DNA from: Halorubrum sp. BOL3-1
GTDB lineage: Archaea; Halobacteriota; Halobacteria; Halobacteriales; Haloferacaceae
DNA length: 64,000 bases
Direction: 5' to 3'
Assembly (NCBI RefSeq): GCF_004114375.1
Contig: NZ_CP034692.1
Location: 3,162,001 to 3,226,000 of the forward strand
In this document: positions 44,633-54,777 of the stretch, piece by piece
Layout of the letters: every line of letters begins with the position of its first letter
Numbering within the stretch: the first letter of the stretch is position 1
The notes under the pieces: model-generated
Told to the model about the DNA's origin: nothing
Database searches by the model: none
The model's input: only the letters and a program-made list of their open reading frames with translations
Program-made: the position numbers and the translations under genes

Positions 44633-45685
44633 TCAATCACGCTGTGTCTGTACGTCTTCGGCGTCCGCTGCGGCCAAGACCTCCGGGTACCGGTTCCGTA
44701 TCGTCATCTCGCTTACGTCTGCTACACGAGCAATATCGGCCTGCCGAAGAGACTCACCGCAGCGTTTTGCGGCCGCATACGGTGCCCCTGCGGCGATGCC
44801 CATCGGACGTTTTCCGCTGTGAACGCCGTTTTTAACCGCTGTTTCGGCGAGTTGTCGTGCCTCTCGCTCTGTCGCGTCTGTACACCCCACATCCGACGCG
44901 ATCCGTCCGATGAACGAACGTGGATCTGTCGGAGCGATCTCGAGACCAAGTTCACGTGACATGTGTCGATATGCCCGCTCAATGCGGATTTGTTCGATGC
45001 GGTTTACTGTCGAGACCTCGTCGATAGAGCGCGGGATACCGTCCATACGACTCGCCGCGTACACGCTACAGTGGCGACGCTTTCAAAAGTTCGACCCGGC
45101 ACAATCCGTCATCGAGTGGTCGCCGCTAAATGACGCCTCCCGTCTCTCGGGTGCTGTTGGGGACGCCGAGCGCGGAAGCCATGCGATTGATTTCACCGAG
45201 CGCATGTATAAGGTTCGTATCCGACGAGGAGCGGCGTCGGAAGCGCTCGTCCCACTTCCGAAGACGACGTACCTGTTGTCGTCGTTCTCCCGATAGCGCG
45301 TTCCCCTTCGCGTCGGTGTCTTGCCACCCGATCGTCGTTGACAACCCCTTGTCGTGTAAGAGGTTCGTACTCGATGGCCCGACGCGAGATTCCTGATCAC
45401 CGGTTCCGTTCGGCGTATACCGCGTGACACTAGTACTGAGCGCCGTATCTGGAACAACAAGCCCACAGTCTTCACAGGCCGCGTCCACGTCATCATCGGC
45501 TCGACGAAGTTACACACGACATTCCGGACACGTGGTTCGATTTTGAGACTGTCTATCCGTGTTCTCCTCCGAAACGGAGTCGGTAACAGACCGTCTGTCC
45601 CTGGCTTCGCTTGATGAGGACCTGTCAGTCCCGTTTTTGCGAGAACGGTGTTCGGTCGCTTTTTATTAGTGCGCTCGTTCATCAT
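44633..45685 (-). pseudogene. Transcription factor B (TFB), decayed
   Basis: Reading leftward from about 45685, a zinc ribbon is visible as TCPECRV-stop-LRRADDDVDAACEDCG with an in-frame stop. The conserved GWQDTDAKGNALSGERRQQV and RKWDERFRRR follow, then MASALGVPNSTRETGGVI-stop. The last frame starts YAASRMDGIPRSIDEVSTVN and runs to ADVSEMTIRNRYPEVL. This covers the zinc ribbon and both cyclin folds of a haloarchaeal TFB, broken by at least two stops and a frameshift. Haloarchaea carry several TFBs, so loss of one paralogue is tolerable. Confidence 0.82.
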
Positions 45686-45753
45686 GTAGCATTACCACTC
45701 GTTACCGGGGCAGTACAGACGCAACTGACCGCGTGTATAGCCTGTGCTGCCCG

Positions 45754-46119
45754 TCATGGGGCCTGAGGCGGCGTCGAGTCGCTGAGCCTAATCCCGTGTG
45801 CGGTAACTCTCGTAGCGACGGCAGACGGAACCGACCACACCGTATCGGTGGGTACCTCTGTGCCGTCGATCGCGAGACAGACGAGTTCCCCTCGCCCATG
45901 ACGCGCTGCGACGACAAACTCGAAACGACGCGCTCGTCTATCGGTCGCCGTCACGTGGAGCGTCGAGAGACCGGTGGCGCTCTCCCACACCGTCGTGTCG
46001 ACGACGCTGAGCTCGCCTGCTGGCGTGACGGCCGACGAGCCGCAGGCTGGACAGGACCCTTCGTGCGGCGTCGTCCCCAGATACCCATAGTCGGTGTCGC
46101 ACGCGAAGCAGTGTTCCAT
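45754..46119 (-). CDS. Zinc-ribbon protein of unknown function
   Basis: The 121-residue protein opens with two Cys pairs, HCFACDTDYGYLG and GSCPACGSSAVTP, making a zinc ribbon. A beta-rich C-terminal domain of about 80 residues follows. It lies just downstream of a second tiny zinc-ribbon gene and sufB on the same strand. No specific function is recognised. DNA, RNA or metal binding is possible. Confidence 0.6.
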   Translation of the reverse strand: MEHCFACDTDYGYLGTTPHEGSCPACGSSAVTPAGELSVVDTTVWESATGLSTLHVTATDRRARRFEFVVAARHGRGELVCLAIDGTEVPTDTVWSVPSAVATRVTAHGIRLSDSTPPQAP

Positions 46120-46128
46120 CGTTCGCCG

Positions 46129-46269
46129 TCAGCGACGGTTTAAGACCGTCTCTGCGATGTTCGCTTGACTGGAACACGCTGGGCAGGCAACTACGTCACC
46201 GCCGTCTAGGCCGAACACGGTCACGAATCGCTGTGAGACGTGTCCTCCGCAATGTGCACACTCCGGCAT
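46129..46269 (-). CDS. 46-residue zinc-ribbon protein (DUF7563-like)
   Basis: MPECAHCGGHVSQRFVTVFG begins the 46-residue protein and VVACPACSSQANIAETVL completes a two-CxxC zinc finger. Very similar tiny proteins are widespread in haloarchaea. Its start lies four bases downstream of the sufB stop, so it is translated from the sufB mRNA or a processed form. Function is unknown. Confidence 0.7.
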   Translation of the reverse strand: MPECAHCGGHVSQRFVTVFGLDGGDVVACPACSSQANIAETVLNRR

Positions 46270-46273
46270 CAGA

Positions 46274-47707
46274 TCACCCGAGCGAGCCCTCCATCTCGAG
46301 CTCAACGAGCCGGTTCAGTTCGACCGCATACTCGATCGGCAGCTCTTCGGTGATCGGTTCGATGAACCCGGAGACGATCATCTGTTTCGCGTCATCGTCG
46401 TCAAGCCCGCGCGACTGGAGGTAGAAGATATCCTCATCGCCGATCTTCCCGACGGTCGCCTCGTGTGCGACGTCGACCTTCGACTCGTTGATCTCCATGT
46501 ACGGCATCGTATCGGAGGTCGACTCGTTGTCAAACATCAGCGCGTCGCACTCCACCGCGGTCGAGGAGTTCTCGGCGCCGTCCGCGATGTGGACGAGTCC
46601 GCGGTAGTTGGTGCGGCCACCGTCCTTGGCGATCGACTTCGACTCGACGGTGGATTTGGTCTCGGGCGCGTTGTGGTAGACCTTCGCGCCCGTGTCGATG
46701 TCTTGACCTTCGCCGGCCATCGCGATGGTGATATGGTTGTCGGAGGCGCCGCGGCCCTTCAGGATCGTCGACGGGTACAGCATCGTCGCCTTCGACCCCA
46801 TCGAGCCGGAGATCCACTCCATGCGCCCGCCCTTCTCCGCGATAGCGCGTTTCGTGTTCAGGTTGTACGTGTTCTTCGACCAGTTTTGAACGGTCGAGTA
46901 CTGAACGTGGGCGTCCTCGTCGACAAACACCTCAACCCCGCCACAGTGGAGATTGAATTTCGAGTACTTCGGGGCCGAACAGCCCTCGATGTAGTGGACC
47001 TCGGCGCCTTCCTCAGCGATGATGAGCGTGTGTTCGAACTGACCCATCCCCTCGGAGTTCATCCGGAAATACGCCTGGATAGGCATGTCGACGGTTGTGT
47101 TCTCAGGGACGTAGACGAACGAGCCGCCCGACCAGATCGCACCGTGAAGCGCCGCGAACTTGTTGTCGCTCGGCGGGACACACTTCGTCATGAAGTGTTC
47201 ACGGACGAGTTCTTCGTGCTCTTGGACGGCCTCGTCCATGTTACAGAAGACCACGCCTTTGTCCTCCCACCGCTCCTGCATGTTCTGGTACACAACTTCG
47301 GACTCATACTGGGCGCCGACGCCCGAGAGCGCGTTCTTTTCCGCCTCCGGGATGCCCAGCTTGTCGAAGGTGTCCTGAATCTCGTCTGGAAGTTCGGTCC
47401 AGTCGTCCACGCCGGCGCGAACGTCAACGTCCGGCCGGATGTACGGGACGATCTCGTCGACGTCAACCTCGCTGAGGTCCGGCTGTCCGGGCCAGTCGGT
47501 CGGCATCGGCATCTCCTGGAACTGCTCAAGCGCGCGCAGGCGGCGTTCTAACATCCACTCCGGCTCGCCCTTATCTTCGGAGATGACGCGGACCGTCTCC
47601 TCGGTGAGACCCTTATCGCTTCTGAAGGCGGACTTCTCCTCCTTCTTAAACTCGAAGCGGGCCTCGGTGTTCGTTTCCTTGAGATCGTCTTGTTTTGAAC
47701 TCATCAA
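46274..47707 (-). CDS. sufB: Fe-S cluster assembly protein SufB
   Basis: The 477-residue protein is a full-length SufB. It contains CVPPSDNKFAALHGAIWSGG, the beta-helix core with QNWSKNTYNLNTKRAIAEKG, MLYPSTILKGRGASDNHITI and SFxDxMPYMEI-like stretches, plus the conserved Cys (KYSKFNLHCGG). SufB with SufC and SufD forms the ATP-driven cytoplasmic scaffold for Fe-S clusters. No sufC or sufD is in the window. A second in-frame Met follows directly at residue 2. A TATA-like TTATATTC lies about 30 bp upstream. Confidence 0.93.
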   Translation of the reverse strand: MMSSKQDDLKETNTEARFEFKKEEKSAFRSDKGLTEETVRVISEDKGEPEWMLERRLRALEQFQEMPMPTDWPGQPDLSEVDVDEIVPYIRPDVDVRAGVDDWTELPDEIQDTFDKLGIPEAEKNALSGVGAQYESEVVYQNMQERWEDKGVVFCNMDEAVQEHEELVREHFMTKCVPPSDNKFAALHGAIWSGGSFVYVPENTTVDMPIQAYFRMNSEGMGQFEHTLIIAEEGAEVHYIEGCSAPKYSKFNLHCGGVEVFVDEDAHVQYSTVQNWSKNTYNLNTKRAIAEKGGRMEWISGSMGSKATMLYPSTILKGRGASDNHITIAMAGEGQDIDTGAKVYHNAPETKSTVESKSIAKDGGRTNYRGLVHIADGAENSSTAVECDALMFDNESTSDTMPYMEINESKVDVAHEATVGKIGDEDIFYLQSRGLDDDDAKQMIVSGFIEPITEELPIEYAVELNRLVELEMEGSLG

Positions 47708-47877
47708 ACTATTCTTTAGGGACTATGAATATAAGTGTAATGTACTAGAATACTTTTTGTAACCTATATTAGTTTCTTCAGAGAGAGGGAATAACTTAAT
47801 GAGATTTAATTTAGTTTCTTCAATTGTTAGAATTTAATTGGTGGCGAGAGAGCTACTCCGTATAATTAGGATCACAA

Positions 47878-48174
47878 TCACTCGGTAGCGAGAACAACCC
47901 GACAGCACTCAATCGCCGCTTCGATGTGGCGATCGGCGACCGCGTCGTCCGTTTCGTCAGCCGACTCAAGCAGTGTGGCAACCTGTCGGACGCGTTTCTG
48001 TCTGGTTGGACTGTCGAGGTCGTTACTGGTGGCATCGCGGGCAACAGCTTCGGCTTCACCGAGCCAGCGGTTTGTCGCCGGCGGAACTGGACGGTCTGCG
48101 GTCGCAGTTAGATGGTTGGCCAGCGCGTCGACCGCAGCCTGCGGTTCGGTCGGGATGTCTATCTCGTCGGTCAT
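47878..48174 (-). CDS. Conserved haloarchaeal protein, unknown function
   Basis: The 98-residue acidic helical protein contains VDALANHLTATADRPV, NRWLGEAEAVARDA and TRQKRVRQVATLLESADETD. The start at MTDEIDIP was chosen over an ATG 14 codons upstream by composition. No motif indicates a function. It is upstream of sufB on the same strand but with a gap of about 170 bp. Confidence 0.6.
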   Translation of the reverse strand: MTDEIDIPTEPQAAVDALANHLTATADRPVPPATNRWLGEAEAVARDATSNDLDSPTRQKRVRQVATLLESADETDDAVADRHIEAAIECCRVVLATE

Positions 48175-48229
48175 CGTCGGTGTATCGGTACCCTGTGGTA
48201 AGAATCGTTGCCTCACTGTACATATTAGA

Positions 48230-48783
48230 CGTTTTCAATCTCGGTGTAAACTACCACGGTACCAACGGATCCGTAGCTCCGAGCGGGAGGTATTTCATCA
48301 AAATGAAGACGACCTATACGCCGCTATGGAGCCGGCCTCTGTCCACGTTGAGACGAGCTCTTATTCAATTCGGCTCCTGTACGTGCCGTCGACGAGTGGT
48401 GACGAGATGGCCGTCTTCACGACGAATCTCCGAGTCGGACCCGACGAGGCCGAGACGTTCTGTCGGCGCTACAGCCGTTGGTGGCAGATCGAGAGTGAAT
48501 ACAAATCGATCAAAGGTGACTTTCTCGCCAAGATCCCCTCGAAACCTACCGCGTTCGCTTGTTCTACTTCGTGTTCGCGGTCCTCTTGTACAATATCCGA
48601 CGGCTGACCGACTTCTTGCTGAAAGCGGGCGTGAGCGGTGAGATAGACTACGCGCCCGTGTTGACTGCGGGTGAGTGTGTTGAGCTCGTTGCCTCGTCGT
48701 TGATTCCACACGACTAATCGGCTGATCCCCCACTAAGCCCGCCGTTTGGGAGCGGCAACCCTATTTACGAGCGCCAAAATTCA
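48230..48783 (+). pseudogene. C-terminal fragment of the IS seen at 15975-17300
   Basis: Pieces read AAMEPASVHVETSSYSIRLL, RYSRWWQIESEYKSIKGDF and, after a shift, YRVRLFYFVFAVLLYNIRRL to SLIPHD-stop near 48716. The flanking sequence to about 48783 matches the end of the other copy. Only the last 150 codons and the right end are present. Confidence 0.78.
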
Positions 48784-49130
48784 GCAATTTCGCACGTTCG
48801 TTCGGGAGATACGACCAATAAGGATTTGGATTGGTTATTGATCGGTGAGATACGCCACGGATTGATACTGATTCGACCTGAAACTGGTCTATCCTCTGAA
48901 ACTGTAATTTGGCGGTGGGCTCTGAGTAGTTGAGGTCGGTCGTCTCAATGTATAGAGCATAGTCTCGTTGGGTGCTATGGTTTCGACCCTTCTTACACTC
49001 AATATCTGGTCTAACGGCTGATAAGAAGGGCCTGCGAATTGACCGCTAAGATTCCTACTAGTTCCAGTAAATTTTTACAGTTCCGTGTAAGACAGAGGGC
49101 GCGAGTTTTGTATCAGTACTCATCTCAATG

Positions 49131-49150
49131 GGCCCGGCTGGGCCGTTTTT
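49131..49150 (+). terminator. Possible T-rich hairpin terminator
   Basis: GGCCCGGCTGGGCC forms a short stem-loop followed by five T. It lies in the gene-poor 48784-49242 stretch, which otherwise shows only A/T-rich promoter-like sequence before the next kinase. Archaeal termination relies mainly on T-runs, so this is tentative. Confidence 0.35.
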
Positions 49151-49242
49151 GATGCCTGATTCAGTAGCCGGTAGTTGTCTCTGTGATATAAAATGTTAGC
49201 ACCAATATTAATGTTTAACCTGTTTCGGTAGAAGCTTTGGGC

Positions 49243-51477
49243 GTGTCTCTGTCTGGAACTAAAATCAACGTTGTTTATGTTGACGATGATCTGGATTTTG
49301 CGGAGATGGCTGCCGAATTCGTTGAACGGCACGACGAACGGATCGATGTCCAGACCGCATCAAGTACAAGCGAGGGGCTAGATCGACTCGCTGAGGACGA
49401 GTTCGACTGCGTCGTTTCCGACTACGACATGCCCGAGAAGAATGGGGTTGAGTTCCTAAAAGCCATGCGCGAGTCCCATCCCGAAGTGCCGTTTATTCTC
49501 TTCACCGGGAAGGGTTCCGAGGAGGTGGCCAGTAAGGCTATTTCTGCTGGCGCCACCGATTACCTGCAGAAAGGGCCGGGAACAAGCCAGTATGAGATCC
49601 TGGTAAATCGAATCACGAACGCCGTTGAACAACGTCGTACCCGCAAGGAGGTCGCCAGAACCGAGCAACGTCTCCGGACCATCGCAGAAAACACTACGGA
49701 TGTCCTCTGGATGTTCAGTACCGACTGGGATGAGCTTCTGTTCATCAATTCTCCATACGAGGAGATCTGGGGGCGCTCGATAGACGAACTCCATGAAGAG
49801 CCACGCTCCTTTCTTGAGGGCACCCATCCTGAGGATCGAGACCTCGTCAAGGAGGCCATGGCTCAACTCTCGGCCGGAGAGCCAGTCAATATAGAATACC
49901 GCGTGAATGCCGACGAAGATTACAGCCGCTGGGTATGGGTTCAGGGTCAACCGTTATTTGGAGATGGCGACGAGGTGGGCAAGGTTGTGGGCTATGCCAA
50001 AGATATCACCGAACGTAAAAATCTCAAGACCGACCTCGAATGGTATGAAACCTTGGTTAATTCGTCTGGCGACCCGATGTATATTGCTGATACTGACGGA
50101 TATTTTGAATACGTAAACGAGGCCCTCTGCGAAATAACCGGCTACGAGAAGGAGGCGTTAATTGGGGGGCACGTCCGAAAAATAATGAACGAGGAGAGCC
50201 TCGAATCGGCAGAGAAACTCATTAGATCGCTGTTGTCCTCCGAAAATCAGCGAGGGACGTTTGAAATGGAGGGGATTACGAAGGGCGGGGGTTCGATCCC
50301 GGCTGAGAACCATCTCTCCCTGATATTCAACGGTGGAAAGTTTCAGGGAACCGTTGGCGTCGTGCGGGACATCTCTGAGCGCAAGGACCGCGAACAGAAG
50401 CTTACGGCCCTGAATGACGTTGCGGGCGACCTAATCACGAGCAAGTCGGTTGAACAGGTCTGCGAGCGCACTATCGAAGCCAGCGAGCAAATTCTGGACT
50501 TCGATATGAGTGTCATTGCACTTGAGGACTCAGGGATGCTTTCGCCGGTTGCTGTATCCAAGAACATTCCCCCGGCGGGAATGGCCGATATGTCGGTCAC
50601 ACAAGGGATATCTGGGAAGACCTATCGGACCGGGAAATCGTTCCTCATTAATCGTATGACGGCCCATGAAGACGCCGATCCTCAGGGACCGTACAAGTCG
50701 GCGATTAGTCTTCCAATCGGCGATCATGGAAATTTCCAAGCCGTCGCTACCACTAGTGATGCCTTTGATGAGAAGGATCTGGAACTGGGTGAACTGCTGA
50801 TTAATCACACCGAGAATGCACTGGAACGGCTCGCTCACGAACAGCGCTTACAACGCCAGAACCTGCGACTGGAAAAGTTCGCTAACGTCGTCTCTCACGA
50901 CCTTCGGAATCCACTCAACGTCGCTCAGGGCCGGATCAACATCGCCCGAGAAAACCGTAAGAGCGAGCATCTTGACGCTGCAGCAGATGCGGTCAATCGG
51001 GGCTTTGATCTCATCGACAATTTGTTAGATCTGGCAAGAGCGGAACAAGATATAACCGATACTGAAGATGTAGCAGTGGCTGAACTCGCCGAAGACTGTT
51101 GGAACACGGTCGAAACAGGCAATGCGGAGATTGCGGTCGATATCGGGTCAATAGTTGAAGCAAATCGAAGCCGACTTCGCCAACTCTTTGAGAATCTGTT
51201 CCGCAATTCGGTTGAACATGGCGGTGAAAATATAACTGTTGAGGTCGGGTCACTGCCAGATGGATTCTACGTAGCGGATACCGGCCCCGGGATTCCCGTG
51301 GAGAAGCGAGAGGACGTCTTCGAAGAGGGATACTCGGAGAGCCAGGACGGCACCGGATTCGGATTAGCCATCGTCAAGCAGATTGTAGAGGCATACGGGT
51401 GGAAAATTCGAATTACCGATGGGCAGGAAGGTGGGGCGCGATTTGAAATCTTCGGGGTCAACGACGTTTCTGAATAG
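49243..51477 (+). CDS. Hybrid sensor kinase: receiver, two PAS, GAF, HisKA and HATPase
   Basis: The 744-residue protein starts at GTG, which is consistent with a TATA-like TTTAAC about 28 bp upstream; a TTG two codons earlier is possible. The receiver (1-125) has an intact SDY motif (Asp about 59) and TGKGSEE. PAS domains lie at about 138-260 and 265-385, and GAF at about 395-535. H-box VVSHDLRNPLNV is at about 549, N-box FRNSVEHGG and G-boxes DTGPGIP/GTGFGLA at about 650-715. It is soluble, with its own receiver at the N terminus, the typical haloarchaeal layout. Its output partner is unknown. Confidence 0.9.
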   Translation: MSLSGTKINVVYVDDDLDFAEMAAEFVERHDERIDVQTASSTSEGLDRLAEDEFDCVVSDYDMPEKNGVEFLKAMRESHPEVPFILFTGKGSEEVASKAISAGATDYLQKGPGTSQYEILVNRITNAVEQRRTRKEVARTEQRLRTIAENTTDVLWMFSTDWDELLFINSPYEEIWGRSIDELHEEPRSFLEGTHPEDRDLVKEAMAQLSAGEPVNIEYRVNADEDYSRWVWVQGQPLFGDGDEVGKVVGYAKDITERKNLKTDLEWYETLVNSSGDPMYIADTDGYFEYVNEALCEITGYEKEALIGGHVRKIMNEESLESAEKLIRSLLSSENQRGTFEMEGITKGGGSIPAENHLSLIFNGGKFQGTVGVVRDISERKDREQKLTALNDVAGDLITSKSVEQVCERTIEASEQILDFDMSVIALEDSGMLSPVAVSKNIPPAGMADMSVTQGISGKTYRTGKSFLINRMTAHEDADPQGPYKSAISLPIGDHGNFQAVATTSDAFDEKDLELGELLINHTENALERLAHEQRLQRQNLRLEKFANVVSHDLRNPLNVAQGRINIARENRKSEHLDAAADAVNRGFDLIDNLLDLARAEQDITDTEDVAVAELAEDCWNTVETGNAEIAVDIGSIVEANRSRLRQLFENLFRNSVEHGGENITVEVGSLPDGFYVADTGPGIPVEKREDVFEEGYSESQDGTGFGLAIVKQIVEAYGWKIRITDGQEGGARFEIFGVNDVSE

Positions 51478-52019
51478 ATGTGGCGCTCTTGGGTAGAGGA
51501 TTGCTGGTGAGTGTTCGTCAGTTCTGGTTAGTTTCGAGAAAGCACAATTCGGCCAGGATCAGGTCCCTTATAAAAGGATGGCTCAAAAAGTTGGATTTCG
51601 AAGAATCCCAAGATAACTCGCCAACAATAATCTTCGCTACAAGGGCGTAGCTGTGGAACTATTTTAACGGTTTCTACCATACACTCAGCGTGTCATAGAA
51701 CACATTTCACGCCCTCTACGTAGTGATCTTGACTACTTCATCTCACGCTTGATTCGGGGAAACACCGTATTCTCGTATCTATTCAGTCGATAAGCCGCGA
51801 AATATCTCGGTTAAGAACTATTATATGACACATTCAACTGAGTAATTCGGACAATTTGATCGGATTGAAATACACCGACCCCAAGATCAAAGTTGCCAGT
51901 TGTATCGGCGATATTCGGTGTAGGCTCATTAAGATCCTCTACGACATCAAGAAAGAGCACAGAGATTGTCGCAGCTAAAATAATATTATACTGATATTTG
52001 ATAAGAGCTTAGAAAGAAG
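51478..52019. other. Intergenic stretch
   Basis: This 540-bp A/T-rich stretch has no supported gene. It lies between two kinase genes that converge on it. Confidence 0.4.
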
Positions 52020-53138
52020 CTATCTAGCAATAGTATTAATGCCCGTAATCTCAAAACAACCGCCGTCTTCCGGTCCTTCACACACTGAAACGTTCCACCC
52101 ATGAGCGGAAGCGATATGTTTCACTCGTGCTAATCCGAGTCCATTTCGTCTCTTAAGATCGGACATCCCTGCCCGGAAAATGTCTTCTCGGCTGTCTTCG
52201 GGAATTCCGGGGCCGTCATCCAGAACGTAGAACCCATCGGGCAGCGGTCCGACCTCAACCGTTATGTTTGCCGGTCCGTGATCAACCGCGTTGACATATA
52301 GCTCTCGAAATAGTCCGAGCGTTCTTTCGCGGTCAGCAACAATTTCCTTCGAAACCAGCGTCCCCTCCTTGATTACATGGAGACTTGCTTTCTTTGTATT
52401 ACTTTGGCTCCAAGCCGAACGAGCGACTTCTGTGAGTTCTAATGGTTCCCGTGAATCGACCGGCTGGCCCTGCTGTATCAGCACGTTCAGATCGTCAAGA
52501 TATGAATCGATACGATTAAGAGCTCTAGTAATTTTTGATACCGGTTCATTCCGGTTATTTTCTTGGCTATCGTCCTTATTTGTCTCGGTGGAGATGTACT
52601 GAGTATACCCCTTTGCCACGTTTAATGGGCTCCGCAAATCATGAGAGAGCACTCGCCTGACTTCTTCGAGTCGCTCTCGCTCCCACTCTAACTCCGCCTG
52701 ACAGCTTTCAAACTCGGATTCAGTGACGGTATGTCCCCGAGAACGAGAGGGATCGATATCGTTTCGGATGCGATCTACAACTTGATCGACTGCGTCTGGA
52801 TAATCTCGCTGAACGTATGCTGAGACGCCAGCGTTGAGTGCCGACGCTGCGATTGACTCTGAGCCATCTTTCACGAATAACACGAGCGGAACGGCCGACC
52901 CCATACCTTGGCTAGTTCGTCGCTGGCTGAATTCAATGCCATCTATTCCGGGAAGGTGGTAAGCGCTGACAATATAGTCGGGAAGTTTCTCTGCGTCCGT
53001 AAGAAACGACAATGCCGCTTCGGCGTCGGGTTCAGCGATGGGGTCAACTGTAACGTCTGACCGTGTGAGAACCTCCATTATTGCGGATTGATCCCCGGCA
53101 TCAATACCAACGTGTAACAGAGACAGTGGCGAACTCAT
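52020..53138 (-). CDS. Histidine kinase with a phospho-dead receiver
   Basis: The 372-residue protein has a receiver fold at about 1-125 in which the phospho-acceptor motif reads IVSAYHLPGIDG (Ala 59 where Asp is expected). The acidic pair reads VGIDAGD and the conserved Lys is Arg (YVQRDYP), so the receiver cannot be phosphorylated in the usual way. The H-box VLSHDLRSPLNVAKGY is intact near 165, with N-box ELYVNAVDHGP and G-boxes DDGPGIP and NGLGLARV. It lacks PAS or GAF domains. It is divergent from the CheF-receiver gene across 280 bp, suggesting joint control. Confidence 0.88.
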   Translation of the reverse strand: MSSPLSLLHVGIDAGDQSAIMEVLTRSDVTVDPIAEPDAEAALSFLTDAEKLPDYIVSAYHLPGIDGIEFSQRRTSQGMGSAVPLVLFVKDGSESIAASALNAGVSAYVQRDYPDAVDQVVDRIRNDIDPSRSRGHTVTESEFESCQAELEWERERLEEVRRVLSHDLRSPLNVAKGYTQYISTETNKDDSQENNRNEPVSKITRALNRIDSYLDDLNVLIQQGQPVDSREPLELTEVARSAWSQSNTKKASLHVIKEGTLVSKEIVADRERTLGLFRELYVNAVDHGPANITVEVGPLPDGFYVLDDGPGIPEDSREDIFRAGMSDLKRRNGLGLARVKHIASAHGWNVSVCEGPEDGGCFEITGINTIAR

Positions 53139-53416
53139 TGTACGCAGAAGTAGGAACTACCAATTAATAGGTTTTTAAATCCGGTAGCTCAATATACTTG
53201 TTGCTAGCACAGCACAATTATTTTTAATGATCATTTATAAACTATATTTGATATATTCTCCAGAATCTCAGCTGGTAACACGGGGCTGATTTTAGCCGGT
53301 TAGCAGACTGGTTCGCCAATATATCTAAGTAAATTGGTATTATCTATTGTAGATGAACTCAATGAGCTAAAACGGTGGAAACAATCATAATCTTGCTATA
53401 CATATCTGCTGTTACG

Positions 53417-54463
53417 ATGTCGAGATCTATCGTTGCGGACTTCCACGCCGAAGTCGAATTAACCGACTCGACGGAACACAGATCTCTTCAATCTCGGATC
53501 GTCGTAAGTGATGAACAGATTGGGGTAGCGATAGACGGAACAAAACGGACGATAGAAATTTCAAGTATCTTTGATATCGTTCAAGGGGTCTCGCAGATAC
53601 GGAGTGTTGAATCAACTGAAACAGTCACTCTCGCGTTTTGGAGTGACAGTCAACGAGAGACGATCTCGATCAGTACAGATATAGAGATATTAGTTAAATT
53701 CCAGAACGTTCTTTACAAGAAGCTACTGAACGAGACCGAAGTCGTCGATACGTATCGAAGTCGGACGGGAGAAAAAAAAGCGAACCACACGTACCGAATT
53801 TTTGTCACCAACTCGCAGATTCGTCTTCAGTCTAGTAAAACTGATGATCAGATTATTATCGATCGGAACGACATAATCAAATTCAAAACTCCTCCAAGCT
53901 CCCCGACGAGTGGCGACCAAGAGCCGGCGGCCGTGATCTATTCGGAGACTGACAATCAGATTAATAAAACAACTGTTTGTCTGCCGTCTTTTCGAACACT
54001 CAATCTATTCGTGCGCTACCTACGGGCAGACCTGCTATCTACGGACAAAATCGGCACTACGGCCGGAGCCAAGAATACAATCGAAATATTGCTTATTGAT
54101 GATAATCAACATGATATAGAGATGGCGGAAGTATTCCTGAAGGAGCAATCCGATCGATTTTCTTTCACATCTGTGTTGAGCGCATCAGATGGGCTTGATG
54201 AGCTCAACCAAGTAGATGATCCTGCCGAGTCGTTTGATTGCATTGTGAGCGACTATCAGATGCCTGGGACAGATGGCCTTGAACTTCTCAATAAAATCCG
54301 GGAACGCTATCAGAACTTACCATTCATCCTATATACGGGGCAAGGGAGCAAGGAGATAATGAAGCAGGCAGTATTGGACGACGCGACTGATTATGTAAAA
54401 AAAGGTGTTGGCCGCGAACAGTACGAGATTCTTTCCGGACGTATTCGGAAAGCTGTTCGCTAG
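53417..54463 (+). CDS. CheF-like taxis protein fused to a receiver domain
   Basis: The product has 348 residues when started at MSRSIVADF; fourteen more codons are possible upstream. Residues about 1-215 match archaeal CheF (SIVADFHAEVEL, GTKRTIEISSIFDIVQGV, LPSFRTLNLFVRYLRADLL). CheF links the Che system to the archaellum motor. Residues about 219-340 are a receiver with an intact Asp near 279 (FDCIVSDYQMPGTDGLELL), acidic pair LLIDDNQ and YVKKG Lys. The receiver is closest to those of the neighbouring kinases. A protein joining CheF to its own phosphorylatable input could bypass CheY. It is divergent from the dead-receiver kinase. Confidence 0.82.
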   Translation: MSRSIVADFHAEVELTDSTEHRSLQSRIVVSDEQIGVAIDGTKRTIEISSIFDIVQGVSQIRSVESTETVTLAFWSDSQRETISISTDIEILVKFQNVLYKKLLNETEVVDTYRSRTGEKKANHTYRIFVTNSQIRLQSSKTDDQIIIDRNDIIKFKTPPSSPTSGDQEPAAVIYSETDNQINKTTVCLPSFRTLNLFVRYLRADLLSTDKIGTTAGAKNTIEILLIDDNQHDIEMAEVFLKEQSDRFSFTSVLSASDGLDELNQVDDPAESFDCIVSDYQMPGTDGLELLNKIRERYQNLPFILYTGQGSKEIMKQAVLDDATDYVKKGVGREQYEILSGRIRKAVR

Positions 54464-54777
54464 CAAAAACGCTCCACCGGTGTGCCGTCTGAGACGCACG
54501 CAAACCAGTCTCTCGAATTACGATTTGAGATATTAGGGAATACCAATCACAGATTATAAATTAACCAACTCGCGTCCTACATCTTGTACGACAATCTAAA
54601 TATCATCTGTAACTAGTAAGATTCCCAGCGGCCAATCTACATCTTCAATGAGCGGCTGATATATTATATTTAACGTGAAATAAACGCTGCCGGCGTGACG
54701 AAGTGGTCATTCGCTCTTCTGTCGACGGCAGACTTCGCGAGGTCGTTCCACAGCCACATCCCGCGGAACTCACTTTT
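54464..54777. other. Intergenic stretch
   Basis: This stretch is A/T-rich. A short minus-strand frame just beyond the next gene's stop (GMWLWNDLAKSAVDRRAN) may be a gene scrap, but nothing is recognisable. Confidence 0.35.

Noticed and set aside
54684-54776. Minus-strand frame beyond the stop of the hypothetical gene at 54778
   Set aside because: Only about 30 codons, without a start or recognisable motif.
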